A DNA stretch of 64,000 nucleotides, taken from NCBI GenBank assembly GCA_937927945.1, contig CALEYW010000043.1:194531-258530 (forward strand), read 5' to 3'. The notes under the pieces are model-generated. The model saw only the letters and a list, made by a program, of their open reading frames with translations, made no database searches and was not told the DNA's origin. This document shows, one piece after another, positions 16,509 through 25,458 of this stretch; the first letter of the stretch is position 1, and each line of letters opens with the position of its first letter. The stretch is from an uncultured candidate division WPS-2 bacterium (GTDB lineage: Bacteria > Vulcanimicrobiota > Vulcanimicrobiia > Vulcanimicrobiales > Vulcanimicrobiaceae). The position numbers and the translations under genes were made by a program.

Positions 16509-17303
16509 CTAGGGCAGCACCGCTAGTATACGCGAGGCGGCGTCGCCGACGTCCCAGGGAAGTCGCTGCGCGCCGTCCCGCAGCGCTGCCGCGTTTCCGC
16601 TCGCGTCGCCCTCCAACGCGAACCGCGGCCGGCCACAGGCGCGCGCGAACGTCATCGTGTGCATCGCGCCGCCGTCCGCCTCCGAGACGATCAGGACGGT
16701 CGCGGCCGCGTGGGCGGCTTGCAGACGGTCGCGCCGCATGAGCGACCAGCGCGTGACCTCGTCGTGCGGGGCGCGTTCGGCCGCGAGCGCGCCACCCGCG
16801 CCGACGATCGCCTCGCCGAGCTCCGCGTGCTCCGGCGGATAGGTGCGCGCGATCCCGGTCCCGAGGTAGGCCACGGTCGAGACGCCCGCGGCGATTGCGC
16901 CGCGATGCGCGGCCGCGTCGATACCGCGAGCCAACCCGCTGATGATGGGCTGCCCCAGTCTCGCCGCCAAATCGTGCGCGAACGCGCATGACCGGTCGTC
17001 GGCCTCACGCGCGCCGACGATCGCCACCCCGCGCGGCGGCAGCGGGCCTCGCACCGCCAAGAACGCCGGCGGATCGAGCAAGTCCGCGAAGCCCGCCGGC
17101 CAGTCGGAATCGTCCGGCGTGACGAGCCGCGCACCGAGCGCTTCCAGCGTCGCGAGATCGGCATGCGCATCGCGCCGCGCCTCGGCGAGCCGCAACGCCG
17201 ATTCCGCGGCCAGCCATACGCGCAGCGGCGCATGATCGTCCAGCGCGAGGGCGCGGAGCGGACGCAGCGGGACACCCAGCCGCCAGGCCGCGAGCAGCGG
17301 CAA
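16509..17303 (-). CDS. dprA: DNA-processing protein DprA/Smf
   Basis: The product (264 aa) has the Rossmann-like DprA fold: VAIVGARE, then IISGLARGIDAAAHRGA and YLGTGIARTYPPEH. DprA loads RecA on single-stranded DNA taken up during transformation. Normal enzymes have GSR where GAR is seen here and a more typical N/R-rich segment near RRDRLQ. The C-terminal winged-helix domain of many homologues is absent. The start is a TTG at 17303. The gene is followed 61 bases later by hemL on the same strand. The assignment is by motif; competence genes are not otherwise present in the window. Confidence 0.82.
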   Translation of the reverse strand: MPLLAAWRLGVPLRPLRALALDDHAPLRVWLAAESALRLAEARRDAHADLATLEALGARLVTPDDSDWPAGFADLLDPPAFLAVRGPLPPRGVAIVGAREADDRSCAFAHDLAARLGQPIISGLARGIDAAAHRGAIAAGVSTVAYLGTGIARTYPPEHAELGEAIVGAGGALAAERAPHDEVTRWSLMRRDRLQAAHAAATVLIVSEADGGAMHTMTFARACGRPRFALEGDASGNAAALRDGAQRLPWDVGDAASRILAVLP

Positions 17304-17362
17304 ATCGCGCCCCGGGTTCAGCTGCTTCCTCGGGTATTAGCGGCGCAGCGCAGCAGTGCGCG

Positions 17363-18280
17363 TCAGCGCGCGTTCGTCGCGAGGTTCAGCGTCGTGGAGG
17401 CGCCCGGCTTCAGCAGCGTGACGCGCGTCGACGGCGAGATGCGGGTGACTGCCGCCGCGAACGCGTCGCCGCACTGCGGCCCGAGGACCAGCGGGTTGTG
17501 CGCGTAGTGTACCGGAACCGCATGCGCCGCCCCGACCAGCTTGCACCTCAGCGCCGCGTCCTCGGGACCCATCGTGAACGCGCCGTTGCCGGACGAAACG
17601 ACCGCGAGGTCCGGTTTGTAGCGGGTCCCGATCAGCGCCATGTCACCGAACACGTCCGTGTCGCCCGATGCGTACACGCGCGCGCCGCCGACGTCGATGA
17701 TGAATCCGGCCGCCGGATAACCCGCCGCGGTCGAATGCACGGCGGGGACGAGCTCGATCTTGACGCCCTTGTAGCTCGCCGTTCCGCCCATGTTGATCCC
17801 GGCTCCGCCGTTGAGCACGAGCTGGGTGTTGTCGAGGTTCGCGGCCTTGAACTTTGGGACGAGCGCGACGCGCATCAGGTCGCTCTGACCGACCGTCTTC
17901 ACGTCGATCCCGGCAGCCACCAGCGCGCCGAGCAGTTCGAAGTAGTCACCCATGTGATCCCCGTGATCGTGCGTCAGCGCGACGATCACGGCGCTGGGCG
18001 AGCGCGCTTTGATGTGTCTCGCGTACGCCGCGGCGCCCGCCAGCTCGACAGGCTTCTCGATGCCGAACGCCTTGAAGCCGGTGTTGTTCCAGATCCAGGC
18101 ATCGACGAGCACGATCGTCTTGTCGTCGGGGGTGGCAAGTTCGTACACGCCGCCGCCGTACCAGCGCATCTTCAGCGCGGCACCTGGCCCCGCGGCACCG
18201 ATCGCGTGCCCGACCGAACCGGCGGCGCCGGCCGTCGCGGATGCCTGCAGAAACTCACTGCGCGAGAACGCATCGTTCAT
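17363..18280 (-). CDS. secreted metallo-beta-lactamase-fold hydrolase (UlaG-like)
   Basis: The product (305 aa) starts with SRSEFLQASATAGAAG, which looks like a relaxed Tat-type signal. The metal motif THDHGDH is followed by YASGDTDVFGDM and a late histidine in VHYAHNPLV. This is the fold of UlaG-like metal-dependent hydrolases, whose substrates range from lactones to phosphoesters. The N-terminal WYGGGVYEL strand fits that subgroup. The substrate is unknown. The gene is monocistronic as far as can be seen. Confidence 0.78.
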   Translation of the reverse strand: MNDAFSRSEFLQASATAGAAGSVGHAIGAAGPGAALKMRWYGGGVYELATPDDKTIVLVDAWIWNNTGFKAFGIEKPVELAGAAAYARHIKARSPSAVIVALTHDHGDHMGDYFELLGALVAAGIDVKTVGQSDLMRVALVPKFKAANLDNTQLVLNGGAGINMGGTASYKGVKIELVPAVHSTAAGYPAAGFIIDVGGARVYASGDTDVFGDMALIGTRYKPDLAVVSSGNGAFTMGPEDAALRCKLVGAAHAVPVHYAHNPLVLGPQCGDAFAAAVTRISPSTRVTLLKPGASTTLNLATNAR

Positions 18281-18386
18281 GAGCTGCTCCTTCGGGACTA
18301 CCAGGGGACGCGTACGCGACCGGCGCCGGAAGCCCTCGCTGACCCCGGGCGCTTCCGGAAGCGGACGCTCGCCACCTACCGCTGGA

Positions 18387-19289
18387 TCAGCGCGAGACGG
18401 CAGCCCGCAGTGCGCTGCGCAGCTTGACGCCCAGAGGGACGTGCGCGCGGCGGCGGAACACGTCGTAGCCGTTGCGTTCGATGCGGTCGAGGATGCCGCG
18501 GTAGAGCGAAAGCGCGAGACGAACCGTGTAGCGCGATTCCGGCGCCAGCAGGATGATGCCGGGCTCGGCTTCGCGGTACAGAGCGCGCACGCGTTCGATC
18601 TCGAAGCGCATCAGCGTGACGAAGCGCTCGTCGACGGCACCGGCGAGAATCGCCGCTTCATCGCACCCGAAACGGCGCAGGTCTTCCGCCGGCAGGTAGA
18701 TCCGGCCCATCCGCGCGTCTTCGCCGACGTCGCGCAGGATGTTCGTCATCTGCATGGCGCGGCCGAGCGCGATGCCGTACCCGGTCGCCTCGGGTACGAT
18801 CGTCCCCAGGATCGGCATGACCAGCACGCCGACGGTCGACGCGACGAGATAACAGTAGTCGCACAGCGCGCCGTACGTCGCGTACCGGTCGACGGTGACG
18901 TCCAAGCGCGCCCCGCGCAGCAAATCGAGCGCGGGCTCGATCGGAATCGAAAACCGCCGCGCCGCATCGCCGAACGCCGTGAAGATGGGATCGTCCGCAA
19001 CGCCGCGGTAGGCGTCGACGAGCCGCCGCTCCCAGGCGTCGAGCGCGTCGAGCCGCTCCTGGGCCGGCGTCGTGCGGTCGACGATATCGTCGGCGGTGCG
19101 GCAGAACGCGTAGACCGCCCACACCGCGAGCTTGCGTTGCCGGCTCAGGAACAGCGAGCTCAGATAGAACGTCGTGCTGTGCCGCTTGACGATGTCGCGG
19201 CAGGCGAGATAGCACTGCCCGAGCGGCGGCGCGGCATCGCTCGCGCAAACCGCGAACGGCAGCGGCGCGCCGCGTTCAGACGCCAGCAC
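18387..19289 (-). CDS. crtB: phytoene/squalene synthase
   Basis: The product (300 aa) condenses two C20 (phytoene) or C15 (squalene) isoprenyl diphosphates head-to-head. The two aspartate motifs are visible: DDIVD near residue 70 and NILRDVGEDARMGRIYLP near residue 175, with FYLSSLF before the first. The partner gene upstream, a phytoene desaturase-like enzyme whose 3' end overlaps this gene by 14 bases, favours phytoene and carotenoid formation. The start is a GTG at 19289. Squalene synthesis for hopanoids is the alternative. Confidence 0.88.
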   Translation of the reverse strand: MLASERGAPLPFAVCASDAAPPLGQCYLACRDIVKRHSTTFYLSSLFLSRQRKLAVWAVYAFCRTADDIVDRTTPAQERLDALDAWERRLVDAYRGVADDPIFTAFGDAARRFSIPIEPALDLLRGARLDVTVDRYATYGALCDYCYLVASTVGVLVMPILGTIVPEATGYGIALGRAMQMTNILRDVGEDARMGRIYLPAEDLRRFGCDEAAILAGAVDERFVTLMRFEIERVRALYREAEPGIILLAPESRYTVRLALSLYRGILDRIERNGYDVFRRRAHVPLGVKLRSALRAAVSR

Positions 19290-20655
19290 GGCTTTGCCCC
19301 AGGACCGCGTCGACGGCGCTCCGCGCGCTGCGCACCGCGCCCTCGATGCTGGCCGGGAACTTCGTGTTCACGTAGCACCCGGCGAGGAACAAGTTGCGCA
19401 CCGGCGTGCGCGTCGTCGGACGCAGCCGCTCCGCGCCGGGACTCGCGCGATACACGCTTTTGGGAACGCGCACGAGCTTCGCCCGCACGAGATGCTCGCG
19501 TGTTGCGAGCGGATAGAGTTTTCCGAGATCGTCCATCACGCGGCCGATCACCGCCTCGTCATCCTGCGCGATAAGCTCGTCGGCCGGCGCGACGCACGCC
19601 TCGATGAACGACTTGTTCGGCCACGCATAGCCGGGCGACGCCTGGCCGAGGTCGGCATGCACGCTGAGCACCGTTCCGGGCGAGAACATCAGGTTGGTGA
19701 ACGGCGATACCGGCCGGTCGAACCACAGGTGCGCGTTGATGACGGGCGAGCTCTCGAGCTTCGCGATCCCGTGCACCAGCGGATCGCGCAACATCTCGGC
19801 CGGCAGGATCTTCTTCGCGTCGTGCACCGGCGTCGCGAGGATCACGTTCTCGGCCTCGAACACCCGGCCGTCGCGCGTGCGCGCGCCGGTGCAGCGGTCG
19901 CCGCTGAAGAGCAGCTCCGCGACCGCGGCGGCCGCTTCGATCTGCTGGCCGCGCCCGCGCACGTGGTCGGCCAGCGGATCGACGAAGCGCGGCCCCGGCG
20001 GCCCGTCGAGAAACCCGGCTCGGCTTGCGTTGCGGTCCGAGGCGAAGTACGCCATCACGCGCAGCATCGCCTCGGCCGAGATCGCTTCGACGCTGGTGAA
20101 GTTCAGGGCGAGCGCCAGCGGCGCGAAGAACGTCTGGAGCATGTGCTCCGACATCCCGCGCCGGCGGTGCCACTGCGCGTACGTGATCTCGTCCTGTCTC
20201 TGCGCATACGCGTGGTCGCGCAGCAACACCGGCAGCGTCCCTTTCGCGAAGAGCAGCTTCTCCCAGGTGTTGAACACGTATCTCGCGTTGAGCACCGCGC
20301 CGATGCCGTTGAACGGAGAGGGCGCGTCGATGAAGCGGAACTCCTCGTAGACGGCTCGCCCGTTCCAGCGCGGCGAGAAGTTCGGCGGCATCGCCCACGT
20401 CAGCGCGTGCGGCTGCCACAGCACGTGGTGCGCGATCCCGATCTCCGCAAGCAGCGCCTGGAGCGCGGTGTAGCCGCCGAAGAACGCGTGCAGTCCGCTC
20501 TCGAGGATGTCGCCGTCGCGGTCCCGCCACGACGACAGCTTCCCGCCGAGGACGGAGCGCTTCTCCAGGACGATCGCGGTACGGCCTGCGTCCGCCAGGA
20601 ACTGTGCGGCCGCAAGACCCGCGGGGCCGGCTCCGACGATCAGCGTGTCAACCAT
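19276..20655 (-). CDS. FAD-dependent phytoene desaturase-like enzyme
   Basis: The product (459 aa) begins with a dinucleotide site (LIVGAGPAGLAAAQFLADAG) and the ERKR-like segment LEKRSVLGGKLSSW. It then shows SGLHAFFGGYTAL, as in the plant/cyanobacterial-type phytoene desaturases (CrtP/PDS) and the related squalene desaturase HpnE. The C-terminal flavin motif LFLAGCYVNTKFPASIEGAVRSA is present. It should introduce double bonds into phytoene made by the following gene. The ATG at 20655 is chosen because the nucleotide-binding motif follows at once; the open frame extends upstream without protein-like content. Confidence 0.85.
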   Translation of the reverse strand: MVDTLIVGAGPAGLAAAQFLADAGRTAIVLEKRSVLGGKLSSWRDRDGDILESGLHAFFGGYTALQALLAEIGIAHHVLWQPHALTWAMPPNFSPRWNGRAVYEEFRFIDAPSPFNGIGAVLNARYVFNTWEKLLFAKGTLPVLLRDHAYAQRQDEITYAQWHRRRGMSEHMLQTFFAPLALALNFTSVEAISAEAMLRVMAYFASDRNASRAGFLDGPPGPRFVDPLADHVRGRGQQIEAAAAVAELLFSGDRCTGARTRDGRVFEAENVILATPVHDAKKILPAEMLRDPLVHGIAKLESSPVINAHLWFDRPVSPFTNLMFSPGTVLSVHADLGQASPGYAWPNKSFIEACVAPADELIAQDDEAVIGRVMDDLGKLYPLATREHLVRAKLVRVPKSVYRASPGAERLRPTTRTPVRNLFLAGCYVNTKFPASIEGAVRSARSAVDAVLGQSRAGV

Positions 20656-20788
20656 CGCTCCATCACACGTGTCCAGAGTATGCGTCGTTACCGATCGCGA
20701 CGGGATGCGTCCGTCCGCTCCCGAACTGGAGACTTTTCGCCCGCCCTCGTACACCGGTATCTCCGACAAAGGTTGTAGCTCCCGCTTC
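20656..20788. promoter_or_regulatory. divergent control region between the carotenoid operon and the Mrp gene
   Basis: These 133 bases separate two divergent starts and must hold both promoters. I see no clear -10/-35 pair or repeat. Part of the region is open in the Mrp frame but is not protein-like. Confidence 0.4.
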
Positions 20789-21877
20789 ATGCCAGCGCAC
20801 ATCGAGATCGCCCCCCAGACCAACATCAGCGCCCTCGTGGCAGAATTGCCGATTGCCGAAGAGGTCCTGGGCGAGTTCGGCCTGCACTGCGCGGGCTGCG
20901 GCGTCAACAAATACGAGACGATCGAACAGGGCGCCAAGGCGCACGGGCTGCGGGTCGAGCCGATCGTCGCGGCGCTCGTCCAAGCGCGCCTCTCCGGCCG
21001 CGTCCCGACGGTCATGAACGAAGACCGCACGCCACAGCGTCGCGCCCCGGGCGAGTTCAACCGCCGCGCGCGCTTCACGTACGTGATCCCGGTGATGTCG
21101 GGCAAGGGTGGGGTCGGCAAGTCGCTGACGACGGCGCTCTTCGCCATCGGGCTGCGCCGCGCCGGGATGAAGGTCGGAATCCTCGACGCCGACATCACGG
21201 GGCCGTCGATCCCTCGCCTGTTCGGCCTGACCACGCCGCTGGGGCTCGAGTCGGACCCGAGCACCCCGGCCGGCCAGCAGCCCAAACCCCTGATGGTGCC
21301 CGCGAAGTCGCGCTCGGCGATCGAAATCGTCAGCTCGAACCTGCTCACCGACAAGGAAGACACGGCGATGATCTGGCGCGGGCCGATCCTCTCCGGCGTC
21401 ATCCGGCAGTTCTACGAACAGGCGCTCTGGAGCGACCTCGACTATCTGCTGATCGACCTGCCGCCGGGTACCTCCGACGCGCCGCTCACGGTCCTGCAAT
21501 CGCTCGCGGTCGACGGGATCGTGCTCGTCACGATGCCGCAGCGCCTGGCGACGATGATCGTGCGCAAAGCCGCGAACCTCGTGCACCAGCTGAAGAAACC
21601 GATCGTCGGCGTGGTCGAGAACATGTCGTACTTCGTCGCACCGGATACCGGCAAGCGCTACGACGTGTTCGGCCCGTCGTACGCCGATCAGGTCGCCGAA
21701 CTCGCCGGCGCACCGCTCTTCGCGCGGATGCCGATCGACCCGAACCTGGTCGCACTCGCCGACACCGGCCGGGTCGAAGAGATCGACGATCCGATCGTCG
21801 ACGTTCTCGCGCAGCAGTTGATCGCGGCGATGGCAGCACGTCCTGCCAAGCCGAAGGAGATGATCTCGATCATCTAG
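20789..21877 (+). CDS. mrp: Mrp/ApbC-type P-loop NTPase with N-terminal DUF1858-like domain
   Basis: The product (362 aa) has two parts. Residues 1-65 form a small domain with LHCAGCG, as in DUF1858 proteins. From about residue 100 comes the Mrp/NBP35 ATPase with a deviant Walker A GKGGVGKS, ILDADITGPSIPRL and LLIDLPPGTSDAPLTV. Mrp proteins carry Fe-S clusters to client proteins. The usual C-terminal CxxC that bridges the cluster is missing: the stretch reads NMSYFVAPDTGKRYDVFG. The ATG at 20789 was chosen because the domain starts there; a start at 20704 is possible. Confidence 0.88.
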   Translation: MPAHIEIAPQTNISALVAELPIAEEVLGEFGLHCAGCGVNKYETIEQGAKAHGLRVEPIVAALVQARLSGRVPTVMNEDRTPQRRAPGEFNRRARFTYVIPVMSGKGGVGKSLTTALFAIGLRRAGMKVGILDADITGPSIPRLFGLTTPLGLESDPSTPAGQQPKPLMVPAKSRSAIEIVSSNLLTDKEDTAMIWRGPILSGVIRQFYEQALWSDLDYLLIDLPPGTSDAPLTVLQSLAVDGIVLVTMPQRLATMIVRKAANLVHQLKKPIVGVVENMSYFVAPDTGKRYDVFGPSYADQVAELAGAPLFARMPIDPNLVALADTGRVEEIDDPIVDVLAQQLIAAMAARPAKPKEMISII

Positions 21878-23380
21878 TCACGCGACGCGCACGCCGTCGC
21901 TCCACGTTTGGGTCACCGCGATCCGGTCGAACGAGCGGGCGGCGATCGGATCGCCGTCGAGCACGACGAAATCGGCGGCGCAGCCCGGCGTCAGGTGTCC
22001 GGTCCACGTCTCGGCGTGTCCGAAGCGCGCCGCGTCGTACGTGTACATCAGGAGCGCATCCTCGACGCTCAGCCGCTCGTCGGGCATATGATGGCCCACG
22101 GCGGCGCGCATCCCGTCGAGCGGCGCGAGCGTGCAGACCGGGCTGTCGTCGCCGCCGACCAGCGTCGCGCCGGCGCGCTTGGCCGACCCCAGCGCGTTCA
22201 TCGTGCGCGCGCGCGGCGCGCCTAGGCGCAGGTCGTACATCGCGCCCGGGTGTCCCCAATACGCGTCGAACTGCGGCTGCATCGAGAGGAAGATCCCCAG
22301 CCGCGCGCAGCGAGCGATCTGCGCGGGCGTCGCGATCTCGAAGTGCTCGATGAAGTGGCGATTGCGCGGCGAGGGCCGGCCGCCGAGCACCTTCTCCCAG
22401 GTCGCGACGCACTGCTCGATAGCGCGATCGCCGATCGCGTGCACGCCGGCACTGATGCCGAGCTCTTCCGCCGCCGAAAAATACGCCTCGACCTCGGCGT
22501 CGCCGTGCATCAGCGTCCCGCACCCCTCGCGATCGTGGTACGGTTCCGAGACCGCCGCGGTGCCGCTGCCGATCGAACCGTCGAGGAAGACGTCGCCGCC
22601 GACGTACGGCAAGCCGAGCGCCTTCGCCAGCGCCGGATCACGTTCGCAGATCTTCGGATGCCATTTCGCCGGACCGGACTCGCGCATCATCGCGATCTCG
22701 TGTGCGTACCGCTCGCGCGTCTCGAAGCCGACCAGCTGCACGTGCAGGTGCAACGCGCCCGCCCGCAACGCGAGGGCGGCCGCGCGCCGCTCGGCGGCAC
22801 GCTTCTCCGACTCGGGCAGGGCTGCAAGCACCACGGCCTGCGCCCGCCAATTGGCGTCGAGGAAGAGCCGGCCCGTCGGGGCTCCGGCTGCGTCGCGCTC
22901 GATTCCCGGCACGTCCGGCGCGAGATCGGCGAAGGCCATCGCCTTGCGGTTCACCACGCACGAATGGCCGTCGACCCGCACCGCCATCGCGATCGCGTCG
23001 GGAAAGTTCGCCTCCAGCGGGCCCGCCGCAGCGCTCCTCCCGTCGGTCCAATTGGACTCGTCGTAGTTCCCCGCCAGCACGAATGCCGCTCGAGGGAGGG
23101 CGGCGACGCGCCGCGCGTACTCGGCCGCACCGCGCACACCGGCGAAGTCGCGCTCGCCCAGGAACAATCCGGTGTCGGTCAAGTGGACGTGGCAGTCGGC
23201 GAAGGCGGGATAGAGCGCCCGGCCGCCGAGGTCGATCCGCGGCACCCCGGCTCCCGCATCCTCCGCCCGCTGGGAAACGATTCGTCCGTCGTCGACGAGG
23301 AAACCGTCGAACCTTTGCCAGCATTCGTTCGACGGATCGTACGAATAACAAGGCCCCCCGGACACGGCGAACGTCGTCAC
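21878..23380 (-). CDS. amidohydrolase family protein (YtcJ-like)
   Basis: The product (500 aa) has the metal-binding start FADCHVHL near residue 62. It then shows VRVDGHSCVVNRKAM, HPKICERDP, DGSIGSGTA, GVHAIGDRAIEQ and the late aspartate in LVGGDDSPVC. This is the YtcJ-like branch of metal-dependent amidohydrolases, with unknown natural substrates. Start choice: GTG at 23380 (TTFAVSGG) with GGGAG upstream; an earlier start would run into the facing peptidase gene. It ends directly next to the Mrp stop, tail-to-tail without any gap. Confidence 0.85.
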   Translation of the reverse strand: MTTFAVSGGPCYSYDPSNECWQRFDGFLVDDGRIVSQRAEDAGAGVPRIDLGGRALYPAFADCHVHLTDTGLFLGERDFAGVRGAAEYARRVAALPRAAFVLAGNYDESNWTDGRSAAAGPLEANFPDAIAMAVRVDGHSCVVNRKAMAFADLAPDVPGIERDAAGAPTGRLFLDANWRAQAVVLAALPESEKRAAERRAAALALRAGALHLHVQLVGFETRERYAHEIAMMRESGPAKWHPKICERDPALAKALGLPYVGGDVFLDGSIGSGTAAVSEPYHDREGCGTLMHGDAEVEAYFSAAEELGISAGVHAIGDRAIEQCVATWEKVLGGRPSPRNRHFIEHFEIATPAQIARCARLGIFLSMQPQFDAYWGHPGAMYDLRLGAPRARTMNALGSAKRAGATLVGGDDSPVCTLAPLDGMRAAVGHHMPDERLSVEDALLMYTYDAARFGHAETWTGHLTPGCAADFVVLDGDPIAARSFDRIAVTQTWSDGVRVA

Positions 23381-23469
23381 GTTGGGGACGTTCTCCCATG
23401 CCCCGTCGCCCCACTCTCGTCGAGTGGAGCAGCCGGGAACATCCCTGGTGCGCCGGGTACACGAGCGGG

Positions 23470-24663
23470 GTGAACGACGGAAAGGCGCTCCGCGCAGGTC
23501 TCCTCGGCGCTGCAGCCGGTCTCGCACTCGGCTATGCCGCCACGCGGATGGCGCAGGCCGTGCGCGACCGCGTGCGGCCCTACACCATGCTCACCGATCG
23601 CGATCCACGACGGTACGCCGCAGCGCGCCGCGCGCTCGCGCTGACGGGCATCGCCCGGGGCCTTACCGATCTAGCGGTGATCGCGTTCGTCGTCGCCGAC
23701 CCGCTCGAGCGCGCACTGCAGCCGCTGCCGCGACCGCTGCGTGCTCCGGCATTCGCGCTGGCGCTCTTCGCGCTCGACGGCATTCGCGAGTTCGGAACAG
23801 CATACGTCGAAGAACACGTCATCGAACGCGTCTACGGAACGTCGAATCAAACGGCGGGCGCGTGGCTCGCCGACAAACGGAAGGCCGCCGCGCTCGGAGG
23901 CGGCGTCACCGTCGTCCTGGTCACGCTCGCCGACGCCGTCGTTCGGATCGCGCCGCGGCGCTGGCCATGGATCGCGATCGCCGCGTTGCCGCCGCTGCTG
24001 GCGTTCGCGACCGTCATCGTCCCGACGTTCGTGATGCCGCTCTTCAACCGGTACGAGCCGGTGCGCGGTGACCTCGAGGCGCAGATCAGAGCGCTCGCCG
24101 CTCGCTACGGCGTCGGCGACGCGGCGATCCTGCGCTTCGACATGAGCCGCCAAACGAACAAAGCGAACGCGTTCGTCACCGGCGTCCTCGGAACGGAGCG
24201 CATCGCGCTCGGCGACACGCTTATCGAGGCCTTCGCGGCCGACGAGACACTCTTCGTCGTCGCCCACGAGCTCGGCCACTACGTGCGCCGCGATCCGTGG
24301 CTCGGGATCGCACTGACGACCATCTCGCTCGGCGCGACGATCCTCGTCGCGGGAACGTTCGTGCGCCGCACCACGGGACGCGGGCTCGACTCACCGGCGC
24401 AAGGTGCGCGCTTCATCTTCTCCGCGACGCTGGTCCAGCTCGCGCTCGCGCCTGCGTCGAATTTCGCGTCGCGCGCAATGGAGTCGCGCGCCGATCGCTT
24501 CGCCCTCACGGCGACCGGCGACGCCGCCGCCGGAGTACGCGCCTTCCGCCGCCTGGGCGAACAGAACCTCGCCGAGTTCGAACCCCCGCGCTGGGCCGAG
24601 CTCCTGCTCGCCTCGCACCCCTCGCTCGCCTCGCGCATCCGCGCCCTCGAACACCGAACCTGA
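23470..24663 (+). CDS. membrane M48 family metallopeptidase (Ste24/CAAX protease type)
   Basis: The product (397 aa) has several membrane segments. The zinc motif is VAHELGHYVRRD, and the third ligand lies in ESRADRFAL. The segment before it (TNKANAFVTGVLGTERIALGDTL) is typical of Ste24-like and HtpX-like membrane proteases, which trim or remove membrane proteins. The GTG start at 23470 has AGCGGGG upstream; an ATG at 23398 in the same frame is the alternative. The zinc site and membrane topology make the family firm; the role is unknown. Confidence 0.88.
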   Translation: MNDGKALRAGLLGAAAGLALGYAATRMAQAVRDRVRPYTMLTDRDPRRYAAARRALALTGIARGLTDLAVIAFVVADPLERALQPLPRPLRAPAFALALFALDGIREFGTAYVEEHVIERVYGTSNQTAGAWLADKRKAAALGGGVTVVLVTLADAVVRIAPRRWPWIAIAALPPLLAFATVIVPTFVMPLFNRYEPVRGDLEAQIRALAARYGVGDAAILRFDMSRQTNKANAFVTGVLGTERIALGDTLIEAFAADETLFVVAHELGHYVRRDPWLGIALTTISLGATILVAGTFVRRTTGRGLDSPAQGARFIFSATLVQLALAPASNFASRAMESRADRFALTATGDAAAGVRAFRRLGEQNLAEFEPPRWAELLLASHPSLASRIRALEHRT

Positions 24664-24673
24664 CGCCTCGCCC

Positions 24674-24700
24674 GTCATTCCGAGCTTGTCGAGGAACCCC
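24674..24700. repeat. short palindromic-type dispersed repeat
   Basis: The sequence gtcattccgagcttgtcgag followed by gaacccc is of a type that I know as a widespread intergenic repeat in GC-rich genomes. It sits between convergent genes. Only one copy is in the window, so the repeat nature rests on recognition and not on comparison here. Confidence 0.35.
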
Positions 24701-24732
24701 ATGTAGCATCCGCGGTGCAGGCTTGTCAAGAC

Positions 24733-25458
24733 CTAGTCCCACTCGAGTTCTTCGAACTCGTCGGCTGGGCGCGTGTGGGCGTCGAGCCACAGGACGAATG
24801 GGGCGGTGGCGCGGATCGCGTCGCGAAAGACGGCGAACGCTCCGCGCCGCTGCAGCTCTTCGTCCGGCACGTCGCGCCGGACCAAGTAGTTCCGCGCACG
24901 AATCAGCTCCAGCCGCGGGTGCGCCTTGGAAAACCCGCGCGGCGTCACGCGCAGCGGCTCCGTGTCGAGCGGAAGGTACGCGCGCATCGCCTTCGCCTTC
25001 AAAAGCCGATCGAACGCACGCGCGTCGACCCCGTCGTCGGCGAACGCCGTGCGCAGGGCGTGAAGCGCGGGCTTGACCGGCACGTAGATCCCGGCCGAGA
25101 CGTGCGTGTCACCCGGCGCGACGTGGAAGTAGTACCCGGCGAACGCGCCGTTCTTGCCGCCCGGCGACAGCCACGCGGAGAGCCACGGTTTGTAGGGAGC
25201 CTTGCCCGTATGGAAGCGCGTATCGTTCGCCAGGCGAAAGAGGCACGCGCGCGGATCGACGTGCGCGAGCCGGCCGTCGACCTTGCTGCCGTCGAGCAGC
25301 AGCATCGTCACCAGGTCTTCCCAGGCGTGCCGCACGTGGCCGTCCCAGTCCGCCCGATGCGCGTGAAACCAGGCGCGCTCGTTGTTGCGCTTGAGTCCGT
25401 GCAGGAAGCGGAAGGTTCGGGACAGATCGAGCGGATCCTCAGAGCGACGTGACGGCAT
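24733..25458 (-). CDS. DUF2461 (TIGR02453) family protein
   Basis: The product (241 aa) contains TFRFLHGLKRNNERAWF at the N-terminus, then RLANDTRFHTGKAPYKPWL and a C-terminal FSKAHPRLELIRARNY. These are the defining blocks of the DUF2461 family, whose function is unknown. The ATG at 25458 lies within the end of the glycosyltransferase gene (20 base overlap), so the two are translated from one message. Earlier codons in the frame are not conserved-looking. Confidence 0.88.
   Translation of the reverse strand: MPSRRSEDPLDLSRTFRFLHGLKRNNERAWFHAHRADWDGHVRHAWEDLVTMLLLDGSKVDGRLAHVDPRACLFRLANDTRFHTGKAPYKPWLSAWLSPGGKNGAFAGYYFHVAPGDTHVSAGIYVPVKPALHALRTAFADDGVDARAFDRLLKAKAMRAYLPLDTEPLRVTPRGFSKAHPRLELIRARNYLVRRDVPDEELQRRGAFAVFRDAIRATAPFVLWLDAHTRPADEFEELEWD

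Noticed and set aside
21878..23380. Urease or dihydroorotase-type enzyme
   Set aside because: The order DCHVHL, GVHAIGDRAIEQ and GGDDSP fits the YtcJ-like group better.
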